Shown here: positions 1 through 6,171 of the stretch, in pieces | Position numbering within the stretch: position 1 is the first letter of the stretch | Layout of the letters: every line of letters begins with the position of its first letter | Origin: Lachnospiraceae bacterium | GTDB taxonomy: Bacteria; Bacillota; Clostridia; Lachnospirales; Lachnospiraceae | NCBI GenBank assembly: GCA_900770785.1 | Contig: CAAGLJ010000209.1 | Location: 1 to 20,843, forward strand | DNA length: 20,843 nucleotides | Reading direction: 5' to 3' | The notes under the pieces: model-generated | Database searches by the model: none | Told to the model about the DNA's origin: nothing | The model's input: the letters and a program-made list of their open reading frames with translations, nothing else | Position numbers and translations under genes: made by a program

Positions 1-123
1 AGGGCAGACAAAAACGTGCCGTAAAAAACAGCGCGTTAGGATAGATAATATGAAGGAGATGTCGGATTTATTTTGCGGTAAATCTGCCGTAGGTGGGAAC
101 AATAATTCGACGCGTGACAACTA

Positions 124-240
124 ATGATAATTGAAAAATCATATTCTATTGAAGTGGGAATTGAGGATGTGAAACAGCATGGTTTTAAAACAGTTAATGA
201 AATAATCAGTCTTATTAGATATGTATGTGGTTCTAGATAA
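124..240 (+). pseudogene. Acyl-carrier-protein-like C-terminal fragment
   Basis: This is a 38-codon open frame whose ATG overlaps the TAA of a short upstream frame. Residues from about 8 onward (YSIEVGIEDV, then GFKTVNEIISLI) resemble the last third of a phosphopantetheine carrier protein: the short strand-like segment, the acidic pair, then the F-x-T-V-x-x-I-x-x-x-I helix that closes ACP domains. The DSL serine motif that carries the prosthetic group is absent, and no convincing ribosome binding site precedes the ATG, so I read it as a decayed remnant rather than a working gene. The rest of 1-341 shows only short frames: one runs from the window edge to 124, with no recognisable product. Family assignment is inferred from pattern only. 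Confidence 0.3.
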
Positions 241-278
241 TTTTAATATTATTGGAAGGGAGGGATAAAAGAACTATG

Positions 279-284
279 TATAAT
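279..284 (+). promoter_or_regulatory. Possible -10 element upstream of the small Cys-rich peptide gene
   Basis: A perfect TATAAT lies about 58 nt upstream of the ATG at 342 in AT-rich DNA. No good -35 hexamer is found at 16-18 nt; TTGGAA at 252-257 is 21 nt away. The assignment is weak and rests only on the -10 match and its position. Confidence 0.25.
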
Positions 285-341
285 AGGTAATTTGTACTCA
301 TAATTTTATTCTATGAAATGATGAAGGAAAGGTAGGTATGT

Positions 342-518
342 ATGAAAAGAATCAAAAAAATGGATGTTAGAGCAGCACAATCAATTGTAGCAATGGCAAG
401 TTGTACATGTGGAAACTGTACATGCCGTTACTGTAATGTCTATATGGCCAATCCCCATGAAGCCGAGGTGGGAAGTAATTCAATATCAGCTGCTTTGAGT
501 GGTAATTATTGGGGATAA
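342..518 (+). CDS. Cys-rich RiPP (ranthipeptide/CLI_3235-like) precursor peptide
   Basis: This 58-aa peptide starts at an ATG preceded by a purine-rich ribosome binding site (GAAGGAAAGG). Residues 1-20 form a basic, then helical, leader-like segment beginning MKRIKKM. Residues 21-31 hold five cysteines in a tight C-x-C-x-x-C-x-C-x-x-C cluster, and the tail (about 44-58) is Ser/Gly/Asn-rich, ending NYWG. A short basic leader, a central Cys cluster and a small-residue tail are typical of precursors matured by radical SAM/SPASM enzymes, in particular the CLI_3235-type putative bacteriocins of Clostridia. Its own terminator follows directly. No radical SAM maturase, protease or immunity gene is visible in the window. 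A metal-binding small protein is the main alternative. The ORF is clear; the family is inferred. Confidence 0.6.
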   Translation: MKRIKKMDVRAAQSIVAMASCTCGNCTCRYCNVYMANPHEAEVGSNSISAALSGNYWG

Positions 519-521
519 GAT

Positions 522-1178
522 ATGAAGGAGCCAGGAAAATTTCCTGGCTTCTCTTTTTATAGGGAAGGTAGAAGCTCCAATCTGTTTTTGCCCATGACAG
601 AATGGCAGGAGCAGACCGGGAGAGAGGATTATTACCTGTACACCTATGATGTGAAAGAGGAGGAGCAGCAGGTCTGGGATAATGCGTTCAGTCAATTAGT
701 CAGGAAAAATAAAACACTTGAATATAAATCGGCGCAAACCGCTTCGGAGGAAGCAAAAGAGTACATAAGCCAGCTTAAGCTGGTGGGGGTTGTGTTGAGT
801 ATGATTTTGGTCTGCATAGGATTGATGAACTTTGTTAACTGTATGGCTAACAACATATACAGCAGAAGAAGAGAGTTTGCCATTTTGGAAAGTATGGGAA
901 TGAGAAAGGCAGAAATCATAGGAGTGATAAGTGTCCAGGGACTGCTGTATATGGCAGGAAGTCTGCTTCTGGGACTGCTTCTTGCTGTACCCGGTGTGTA
1001 TATCTTTATCGAAACAATCTGGAATGTGTCTTATCTGCAATATTCCTTTTATCCTGAGCTATACCTGTTGTTTGGGGCAGTCGGCATTGTTATGGCCATT
1101 TTTGTACCTTGGATTTGCTTCTTTATCGTGGACAGGAAGGAAGACTTTTTAACACGAATCAGAGCGTGTGCAGAATAA
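522..1178 (+). pseudogene. 5'-truncated FtsX-like ABC transporter permease (C-terminal part only)
   Basis: The open frame encodes 218 aa but its first ATG lies inside the terminator hairpin of the preceding peptide gene, and the first 15 or so residues look non-homologous. From about residue 17 it resembles the C-terminal part of a MacB/FtsX-type permease: a short extracytoplasmic stretch, a membrane helix (about 88-108), the cytoplasmic signature RRREFAILESMGM (about 116-128), then two further membrane helices (about 135-160 and 180-205). Complete permeases of this type are several hundred residues longer and carry an N-terminal membrane helix and a large extracellular domain, none of which is present. 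An intact ATPase gene follows 22 nt later. I read this as the 3' remnant of a permease whose 5' part was lost when the peptide cassette was joined here. A GGGGAT upstream could still allow translation. Confidence 0.65.
526..559 (+). terminator. Rho-independent terminator of the RiPP-like gene
   Basis: The stem GCCAGG/CCTGGC (530-535 with 543-548) is extended outward by A:T, G:U, G:C and A:T pairs and is followed by a T-rich run at 554-558. It begins about 8 nt after the peptide's stop codon, so the peptide is probably a single-gene transcript. Confidence 0.75.
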
Positions 1179-1200
1179 GGAAAAAGGAGGATGAGCTTAG

Positions 1201-1884
1201 ATGAAAGAGGAAATTGTTGTTGAGGTAAGAAATGTCAGCAAAATCTATGAAAGTCCGTCTGGGGATATTACGGTGCTTAACCGGGTTAATATGAAGATAA
1301 AAAAGGGAGAATTTGTTGCCATTGTGGGAGATTCCGGCAGTGGAAAGACGACGCTGTTAAACTTAATTGGCGGGATGGATAAGGTCAGTAAAGGGAGTAT
1401 AACGGTGGCAGGAAAGCAGATCAGCAATTTTAATGATAAGCAGAGAACCCTGTACAGGCGTAACCAGGTGGGCTTTATTTTTCAGGATTATAACTTAATT
1501 CAGGAGCTTACCGTATATGAGAACATCATTCTGCCCATTCAATTAAAAAAGAAAGAGATTAACGAAAAGGAAATTGATGCCTTCCTATCCACTTTGAAGT
1601 TACTGGAAAAGAAAAACAGCTTTCCTATGCATCTGTCTGGAGGAGAACGGCAGAGGGTTGCCATATTAATGTCTCTGCTCAGTAATCCGGATATTATTCT
1701 TGCGGATGAGCCTACAGGAAATCTGGACAGTAAAAATACGCAGCTGGTGGTTGAGCTGTTACAGCGATTTTCGGATAAGCTGGAGAAAACCATCTTATTT
1801 GTTACACATAATATGGAGCTTACGAAACTGTGTAACAGGGTCATTGTAGTAAAGGATGGAACGATTATTAATGAAGAAGAGTGA
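1201..1884 (+). CDS. ABC transporter ATP-binding protein (MacB/LolD-type)
   Basis: This 227-aa cytoplasmic ATPase powers an FtsX-fold permease, a class used for export of, or resistance to, peptides and other envelope-active compounds. Walker A is GDSGSGKT (residues 43-50), the signature is LSGGE (145-149), Walker B ends in ILADEP with D169/E170, the D-loop GNLDS follows, and the switch histidine is H203 (VTHN). Length and motif spacing are normal for the family. A strong AAGGAGG lies about 11 nt before the ATG. The only permease nearby is the truncated frame immediately upstream, so this subunit probably has no intact local partner. Its substrate cannot be read from the sequence. Confidence 0.9.
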   Translation: MKEEIVVEVRNVSKIYESPSGDITVLNRVNMKIKKGEFVAIVGDSGSGKTTLLNLIGGMDKVSKGSITVAGKQISNFNDKQRTLYRRNQVGFIFQDYNLIQELTVYENIILPIQLKKKEINEKEIDAFLSTLKLLEKKNSFPMHLSGGERQRVAILMSLLSNPDIILADEPTGNLDSKNTQLVVELLQRFSDKLEKTILFVTHNMELTKLCNRVIVVKDGTIINEEE

Positions 1885-1887
1885 CAT

Positions 1888-1926
1888 AAAAAACTCCCCA
1901 GCCCCTCAATCCTGAGGGCTGGGGAG
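1888..1926 (-). terminator. Terminator for the rubrerythrin gene
   Basis: An 11-bp GC-rich stem (CTCCCCAGCCC pairing with GGGCTGGGGAG) lies at 1894-1926. Read on the minus strand it is followed by TTTTTT, the layout of an intrinsic terminator 24 nt beyond the rubrerythrin stop. The hairpin could also stop the converging ABC ATPase transcript, though no T-run follows it on the plus strand. Confidence 0.85.
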
Positions 1927-1949
1927 ATATGTTACCGATAACCTGAATC

Positions 1950-2489
1950 TTAGCCGAAGTATCTCTCTAACAGACCTTCAAATGCCTTACCATGTCTAGC
2001 TTCATCCTTAGCCATTTCATGTACGGTGTCATGGATAGCATCCAGGTTAAGCTCTTTTGCTCTCTTAGCAAGATCGAACTTACCAGCGGTAGCACCACAC
2101 TCAGCTTCTACTCTCATTTCAAGGTTCTTCTTGGTAGAAGAAGTAATAACTTCACCTAACAACTCAGCAAATTTTGCTGCATGCTCAGCTTCTTCCAAAG
2201 CTGCCTTCTCCCAGTATAAACCGATTTCAGGATATCCTTCTCTATGAGCTACTCTACCCATTGCAAGATACATACCTACTTCGCAGCACTCAGCTTCAAA
2301 GTTAGCTCTTAAATCCATCATGATATCTTCGCGAGCACCCTGAGCAACACCAACTACATGTTCACAAGCCCATTCTCTTTTACCGGTCTGAAGAACAAAT
2401 TTCTCAGCACCTACACCACACATAGGACATTTTTCAGGAGCAGTTTCTCCTTCATGAACATAACCACATACAGAACATACATACTTCAT
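1950..2489 (-). CDS. rbr: Reverse rubrerythrin (N-terminal rubredoxin, C-terminal ferritin-like domain)
   Basis: This 179-aa protein is a cytoplasmic non-haem iron peroxidase or oxygen reductase of the kind anaerobes use to detoxify hydrogen peroxide and oxygen. The rubredoxin iron site is at the N terminus (C5-x2-C8 and C21-x2-C24), the opposite of classical rubrerythrin, which marks the reverse type known from Clostridium. The ferritin-like four-helix domain follows, with diiron ligand motifs at about 65-70 (FEAECCE), E100-x-x-H103 (EAEH) and a second E-A-R-H near 161-164. AAGGAG precedes the ATG. A sigma-A promoter with a PerR-box-like palindrome over its -10 lies upstream, and perR is the next gene upstream on the same strand, so induction by peroxide is likely. 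Confidence 0.93.
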   Translation of the reverse strand: MKYVCSVCGYVHEGETAPEKCPMCGVGAEKFVLQTGKREWACEHVVGVAQGAREDIMMDLRANFEAECCEVGMYLAMGRVAHREGYPEIGLYWEKAALEEAEHAAKFAELLGEVITSSTKKNLEMRVEAECGATAGKFDLAKRAKELNLDAIHDTVHEMAKDEARHGKAFEGLLERYFG

Positions 2490-2520
2490 AACTTTTTTCT
2501 CCTTTTCTTAAAAAATTTTG

Positions 2521-2556
2521 ATAATTAGATTATAACACCTTGAATAAATTATGCAA
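2521..2556 (-). promoter_or_regulatory. Rubrerythrin promoter with overlapping PerR-box-like palindrome
   Basis: On the minus strand TTGCAT (2556-2551) is separated by 16 nt from a perfect TATAAT (2534-2529), which is extended by an upstream TG. An inverted repeat ATAAT-nnn-ATTAT (2521-2533) overlaps the -10. It resembles the PerR operator TTATAAT-n-ATTATAA except for a 3-nt instead of a 1-nt spacer. The promoter is well supported; the operator is inferred from position and the adjacent perR. Confidence 0.6.
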
Positions 2557-2609
2557 TGAACCATTTTGACAATTTATACTAATTTTATCTAAAATTATCT
2601 AAATTTTAA

Positions 2610-3002
2610 TTAATTAGTACAAACGTTTGCACAATCCTTGCATTTACCATAGAAATATGCTACATGACCTTCAATGAGGCCGTCACATTCACTTCTTGCA
2701 GTATCGTTGAAGGAATCAACGATGGGAAGATCAAGGTCATGAACAGACCCACATTCCCGGCAAACAAAGTGATAATGTGGAGTAGTAATGGCATCGAAAT
2801 GATCCACACCGTCTCCTACGCGAATTCTGGATAATTCACCCATATCGGAAAGGAGCGTCAGGTTACGGTAAACGGTTCCAAGGCTTATATTAGGGAATTC
2901 TTTGCGGACATTCATATAAACTACGTCAGCAGTGGGATGGTCTTTACGACTCATCATGAACTCCTTAATTGCTTCACGCTGTCTGCTGTATTTTAAAGCC
3001 AT
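2610..3002 (-). CDS. perR: Peroxide-responsive Fur-family repressor PerR
   Basis: This 130-aa DNA-binding repressor has a winged helix at about residues 3-65 (ISLGTVYRNL recognition helix near 39-48) and a metal-binding dimerisation domain. The regulatory-metal ligands line up with Bacillus subtilis PerR at identical spacing: H22, D70, H76, H78 and D89. The last one being Asp rather than Glu is a feature of peroxide-sensing PerR rather than Fur. The structural zinc site is C81-x2-C84 and C121-x2-C124. I start at the ATG at 3002, which has AAAGGAGG 4 nt upstream; a TTG-initiated form five codons longer would bury that ribosome binding site in the coding region. The gene is next to reverse rubrerythrin, a typical PerR target in clostridia, and its own promoter carries a box-like palindrome. 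Confidence 0.9.
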   Translation of the reverse strand: MALKYSRQREAIKEFMMSRKDHPTADVVYMNVRKEFPNISLGTVYRNLTLLSDMGELSRIRVGDGVDHFDAITTPHYHFVCRECGSVHDLDLPIVDSFNDTARSECDGLIEGHVAYFYGKCKDCANVCTN

Positions 3003-3020
3003 AGAGCCTCCTTTCAAAAA

Positions 3021-3072
3021 CAGTAATCATTATCGATATTGCTAGGATACAGGATAATTTTCTATCTGTCAA
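3021..3072 (-). promoter_or_regulatory. perR promoter with candidate autoregulatory PerR box
   Basis: On the minus strand a perfect TTGACA (3072-3067), a 17-nt spacer and TATCCT (3049-3044) form a sigma-A promoter. Just downstream, over the expected start and early leader, lies CGATAATGATTACTG (3035-3021). It has the 7-1-7 layout of a PerR box and matches the consensus at 9 of 14 non-spacer positions. Binding there would block transcription, which fits the autoregulation known for perR. Confidence 0.65.
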
Positions 3073-3217
3073 TCATTTTTACAAAAAAATTAAAAAAAAA
3101 TTTCCAGATTTTTCTATTTATATTTTTTTTAGAATAATATTGAGCTTGTTTTATACTCATAAATAAAAAATGTGATAGAATAAAAATTAAACAGTTAATG
3201 AAACGTTAATAGGGGGC

Positions 3218-4723
3218 ATGGCTTTTTTGAAGTTTAAGACAAGACTTTGGATCACTTTTGTAACCATTATTATTTTACCGGTTATACTGACTGCCATAGC
3301 ATTTGCCTGTATCAGCTTTTATGTAATCAACAGCGAGAGCAAGGACTATGGAATTGAAATAAAGGATTATACCATGTTGTCGGATTCTCTTTCTTCCTTT
3401 GGAAAGCTGACGGACGAGGCCTTTTATAAATTGAAGGCACAGGTGGACATGGACGCATCCCGTTTTCTGGATGTAAACTACCTGGAGCAGATTAACCGGG
3501 AGCTTGAAGACAGTGCTTCCTATTTAATAATAAGGAAACAGGATGAGATATATTATGCTGGTAATGATGTAGCAGCTTCACGAATTTTTGACCGCCTGCC
3601 AGAGTATGGCAGTAATTATGAAGGCGCAGATGGCGGATACTACTATAATGATATGCAAAAGCTGGTAAAGAAGATTGATTTTATTTTTCCTGACGGCTCA
3701 CCTGGAAGTATTTTTATCGTCACTAAGGTAAGCAGCGTGATATCGAAAACACTGATTCTTTATCTCTCCACGTCGCTTATTTTAATTTTACTTTTTACCA
3801 GTATCATGCTGACCCAGTGGATTCGGAAGGATGTTTTTTTGCCGATTAATGAGATGAATGTAGCCATGCAGCATATTGCCAGGGAGGATTTCGACTATGT
3901 CCTGGAACAAAAGCATAATGATCATGGGGAGATGGGAGAGCTTTATCACAGCTATGAGGAGATGCGGCTGAAGCTAAAGGAATCCAAGGAGGAGATGCTA
4001 CAGAATGAAAAGCAGAACAAGGAGCTGGTAAGTAATATTTCTCACGATTTGAAAACACCGATTACCTCCATTAAAGGATATGTGGAAGGGATTATTGACG
4101 GGGTGGCAGATACGCCGGAAAAGATGGAACGCTATATCAAGACTATTTACACGAAGGCCTGCGATATGGATCGCCTGATCAGCGAGCTGACGTTCTACTC
4201 GGGGATTGATTCAAACCGGATTCCCTATCATTTCCACTGTATCAATGTTACAGATTATTTTAACGATTGCGTGGAAGACGTGGGACTGGAGCTGGAAGCT
4301 AAGAATATTGAACTGAATTATACGAATCTGTTGAATCCCGACACTCAGATTATCGCTGACCCGGAGCAGATGAAGAAGGTAATTAATAATATTATCGGCA
4401 ACAGCATCAAATATATGGATAAGGAAAAAGGAGTTATAGATATCCGGCTTCTGGAGGATGCCGATTCTGTCCGCGTAGAAATTGAGGATAATGGAAAAGG
4501 CATAGCAGCCAAGGATTTAGGGAATATTTTTGAACGATTTTTTCGGACAGACGCCTCCCGTAATTCTTCCCAGGGCGGAAGCGGCATAGGCTTGTCCATT
4601 GTGAAGAAGATAATTGAAGATCATGGCGGTTATATCTGGGCTACCAGTAAAGAGGGAGAAGGAACCTGTATGAACTTTGTTATACGTAAGTTTAAAGAAG
4701 CCCAGGACTGGAAAGAAGAGTAA
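3218..4723 (+). CDS. Membrane sensor histidine kinase
   Basis: This 501-aa protein has a first membrane helix at about residues 10-35, an extracytoplasmic sensor domain at about 36-180, and a second helix at about 181-203. A HAMP-like linker (FLPINEMNVAM onward, about 207-260) follows, then the transmitter. The H-box NISHDLKTPI places the phosphorylated histidine at H276. The ATP-binding domain has an N-box (NNIIGN, 390-395), G1 (DNGKG, 424-428), an F-box (FERFFR) and G2 (GGSGIGL, 453-459). It is a HisKA-type kinase with all catalytic motifs intact. A GGGGG-rich site precedes the ATG at short distance. The response regulator follows 29 nt after the stop and is the likely partner. The signal sensed is not apparent. 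Confidence 0.92.
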   Translation: MAFLKFKTRLWITFVTIIILPVILTAIAFACISFYVINSESKDYGIEIKDYTMLSDSLSSFGKLTDEAFYKLKAQVDMDASRFLDVNYLEQINRELEDSASYLIIRKQDEIYYAGNDVAASRIFDRLPEYGSNYEGADGGYYYNDMQKLVKKIDFIFPDGSPGSIFIVTKVSSVISKTLILYLSTSLILILLFTSIMLTQWIRKDVFLPINEMNVAMQHIAREDFDYVLEQKHNDHGEMGELYHSYEEMRLKLKESKEEMLQNEKQNKELVSNISHDLKTPITSIKGYVEGIIDGVADTPEKMERYIKTIYTKACDMDRLISELTFYSGIDSNRIPYHFHCINVTDYFNDCVEDVGLELEAKNIELNYTNLLNPDTQIIADPEQMKKVINNIIGNSIKYMDKEKGVIDIRLLEDADSVRVEIEDNGKGIAAKDLGNIFERFFRTDASRNSSQGGSGIGLSIVKKIIEDHGGYIWATSKEGEGTCMNFVIRKFKEAQDWKEE

Positions 4724-4752
4724 AGATTTCTGAAGAAGAATTGGAGGATAAT

Positions 4753-5442
4753 ATGAGCAGGATTTTGATTATTGAAGATGAAGAGGCAATCGCCGATTTG
4801 GAAAAGGATTATTTGGAACTGAGCGGTTTTGAGGTGGCTATAGAGCATACCGGAGATGAGGGACTGAAAAAAGCTCTGAAAGAAGATTTTGACCTGGTAG
4901 TACTGGATTTGATGCTTCCCGGTCTGGATGGCTTTGAAGTGTGTAAGAAAATCCGGGAGAAAAAGGATATTCCTATTTTAATGGTATCAGCCAAAAAGGA
5001 TGATATTGATAAAATTCATGGTCTGGGTCTGGGGGCAGATGATTATATGACCAAACCTTTCAGTCCCAGTGAGCTGGTAGCCCGGGTGAAGGCCCATAAG
5101 GCAAGATACGACCGTCTGGTGAATACCAATCAGAAAAGTCATGATATTGTTGAGATTCGCGGCATCCGTATCGATAAGACAGCCAGAAGAGTCTATGTAG
5201 ATGGAGAAGAGAAGAATTTTACCACAAAGGAGTTTGATCTTTTAACCTTTTTGGCGGAAAACCCCAACCATGTATTTACCAAGGAAGAGCTGTTCAGAGC
5301 AATCTGGGATATGGACTCAGTAGGGGATATTGCAACGGTTACGGTTCATATCAAAAAGATTCGGGAAAAAATCGAAGGTAACTCTACCAAGCCTCAATAC
5401 ATTGAAACGATTTGGGGAGTGGGATACCGCTTCAAGATTTAG
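4753..5442 (+). CDS. OmpR/PhoB-family response regulator
   Basis: This 229-aa transcription regulator has a receiver domain at about residues 1-118, with acidic residues E8/D9, phosphoacceptor D52 (VVLDLMLPG), switch S79 and K101 (TKPF). A winged-helix DNA-binding domain occupies about 130-229 and ends IWGVGYRFKI, typical of the OmpR family. I start at the ATG at 4753, with GGAGG 5 nt upstream; an in-frame TTG 12 nt earlier would overlap that ribosome binding site. The gene lies directly behind the histidine kinase with no terminator between, so the two form a cognate pair. Downstream genes of the operon (pseudouridine synthase, membrane ligase-like protein, proS) do not reveal the regulon. 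Confidence 0.93.
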   Translation: MSRILIIEDEEAIADLEKDYLELSGFEVAIEHTGDEGLKKALKEDFDLVVLDLMLPGLDGFEVCKKIREKKDIPILMVSAKKDDIDKIHGLGLGADDYMTKPFSPSELVARVKAHKARYDRLVNTNQKSHDIVEIRGIRIDKTARRVYVDGEEKNFTTKEFDLLTFLAENPNHVFTKEELFRAIWDMDSVGDIATVTVHIKKIREKIEGNSTKPQYIETIWGVGYRFKI

Positions 5443-5463
5443 AACGGCAGAAAAGAGTAGAAT

Positions 5464-6171
5464 ATGCAGCCCAAAATTTATTACGAAGACAAAGACATTC
5501 TGGTGTGCCTTAAGCCGGCAGGGATTGCCACCCAGACAGCCAGAATGGCAGACCGGGATATGGTCAGTCTGATAAAAAATTATCTGGTACGGCAAGGCTC
5601 CCCCCGGAACCCTTATTTAGGTGTAATCCACCGTCTGGATCAGCCCGTTGGCGGCCTGCTGGTCTTTGCGAAAAATAAAAGGTCAGCGGCTTCTCTGAGC
5701 CATCAGTCAGGAGGGGAAGAGGCTCATAAGGAGTATCTGGCACTCTGTCTTGGACACTTGCCGGCAAAGGAAGCAGTTTTGGTACATTATTTAAAAAAGG
5801 ATAAGGCTGCCGGCAGGGCCATCATTACGGATGAGCAGGATAAAGAAGGAAAGAGAGCAGAATTAAGCTACCGTACAGAAGCACTGGAGGAAAGTGCTTC
5901 CCTCCTTAGAATCCGTTTAAAAACCGGTAGATTTCACCAGATTCGGGCACAGCTGTCGGCCATCGGACATCCCCTTCTGGGAGATAAAAAATATGGAAAC
6001 CCGGAGAGTGAGCAGGAATCTGCGGCCCGGCAAATAGCCACCACAGCCCTTTTGGCCTGCTCCCTGGGTTTTAATCATCCGGTTACAGGAAAAAGGATGG
6101 AATTTGTCATGAATGGAGAGGATTTACCGCAATGGTGCAGAAGAGAAAGCCGAAAGCCGGAGGGCAGATAA
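5464..6171 (+). CDS. RluA-family pseudouridine synthase
   Basis: This 235-aa enzyme of the RluA/RluD family isomerises uridine to pseudouridine in structured RNA, probably rRNA or tRNA. The N-terminal KPAGIATQ segment (17-24) and the catalytic motif HRLDQPVGGLLVF, with catalytic Asp at residue 59, are clear. The later conserved block is GRFHQIRAQLSAIGHPLLGDKKYG (about 156-179), including the family's R-x-H-Q-I-R. There is no N-terminal S4 domain, so it matches the short, S4-less subgroup. It starts 21 nt after the response regulator, with only a weak ribosome binding site, which suggests coupling to upstream translation. The precise RNA target cannot be assigned. Confidence 0.9.
   Translation: MQPKIYYEDKDILVCLKPAGIATQTARMADRDMVSLIKNYLVRQGSPRNPYLGVIHRLDQPVGGLLVFAKNKRSAASLSHQSGGEEAHKEYLALCLGHLPAKEAVLVHYLKKDKAAGRAIITDEQDKEGKRAELSYRTEALEESASLLRIRLKTGRFHQIRAQLSAIGHPLLGDKKYGNPESEQESAARQIATTALLACSLGFNHPVTGKRMEFVMNGEDLPQWCRRESRKPEGR

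Noticed and set aside
2..124. Open frame running in from the window edge (40 codons)
   Set aside because: Its product shows no recognisable motif and no ribosome binding site supports an internal start. It may be the tail of a gene outside the window but cannot be supported.
2610..3017. Longer PerR form starting at TTG 3017
   Set aside because: It would place the AAAGGAGG ribosome binding site inside the coding region; the ATG at 3002 is better.
3130..3190. Promoter for the histidine kinase gene (TATACT at 3152, TAGAAT at 3176)
   Set aside because: The region is so AT-rich that -10-like words are expected, and no matching -35 was found at proper spacing.
188..3203. Shared 15-nt word AAACAGTTAATGAAA at 188-202 and 3189-3203, considered as a duplicated site flanking the accessory genes
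   Set aside because: A 15-nt AT-rich match is plausible by chance in 20 kb, and the flanks do not extend it.
4741..4752. Four-codon N-terminal extension of the response regulator from a TTG
   Set aside because: GGAGG lies within it at ideal distance from the ATG at 4753.
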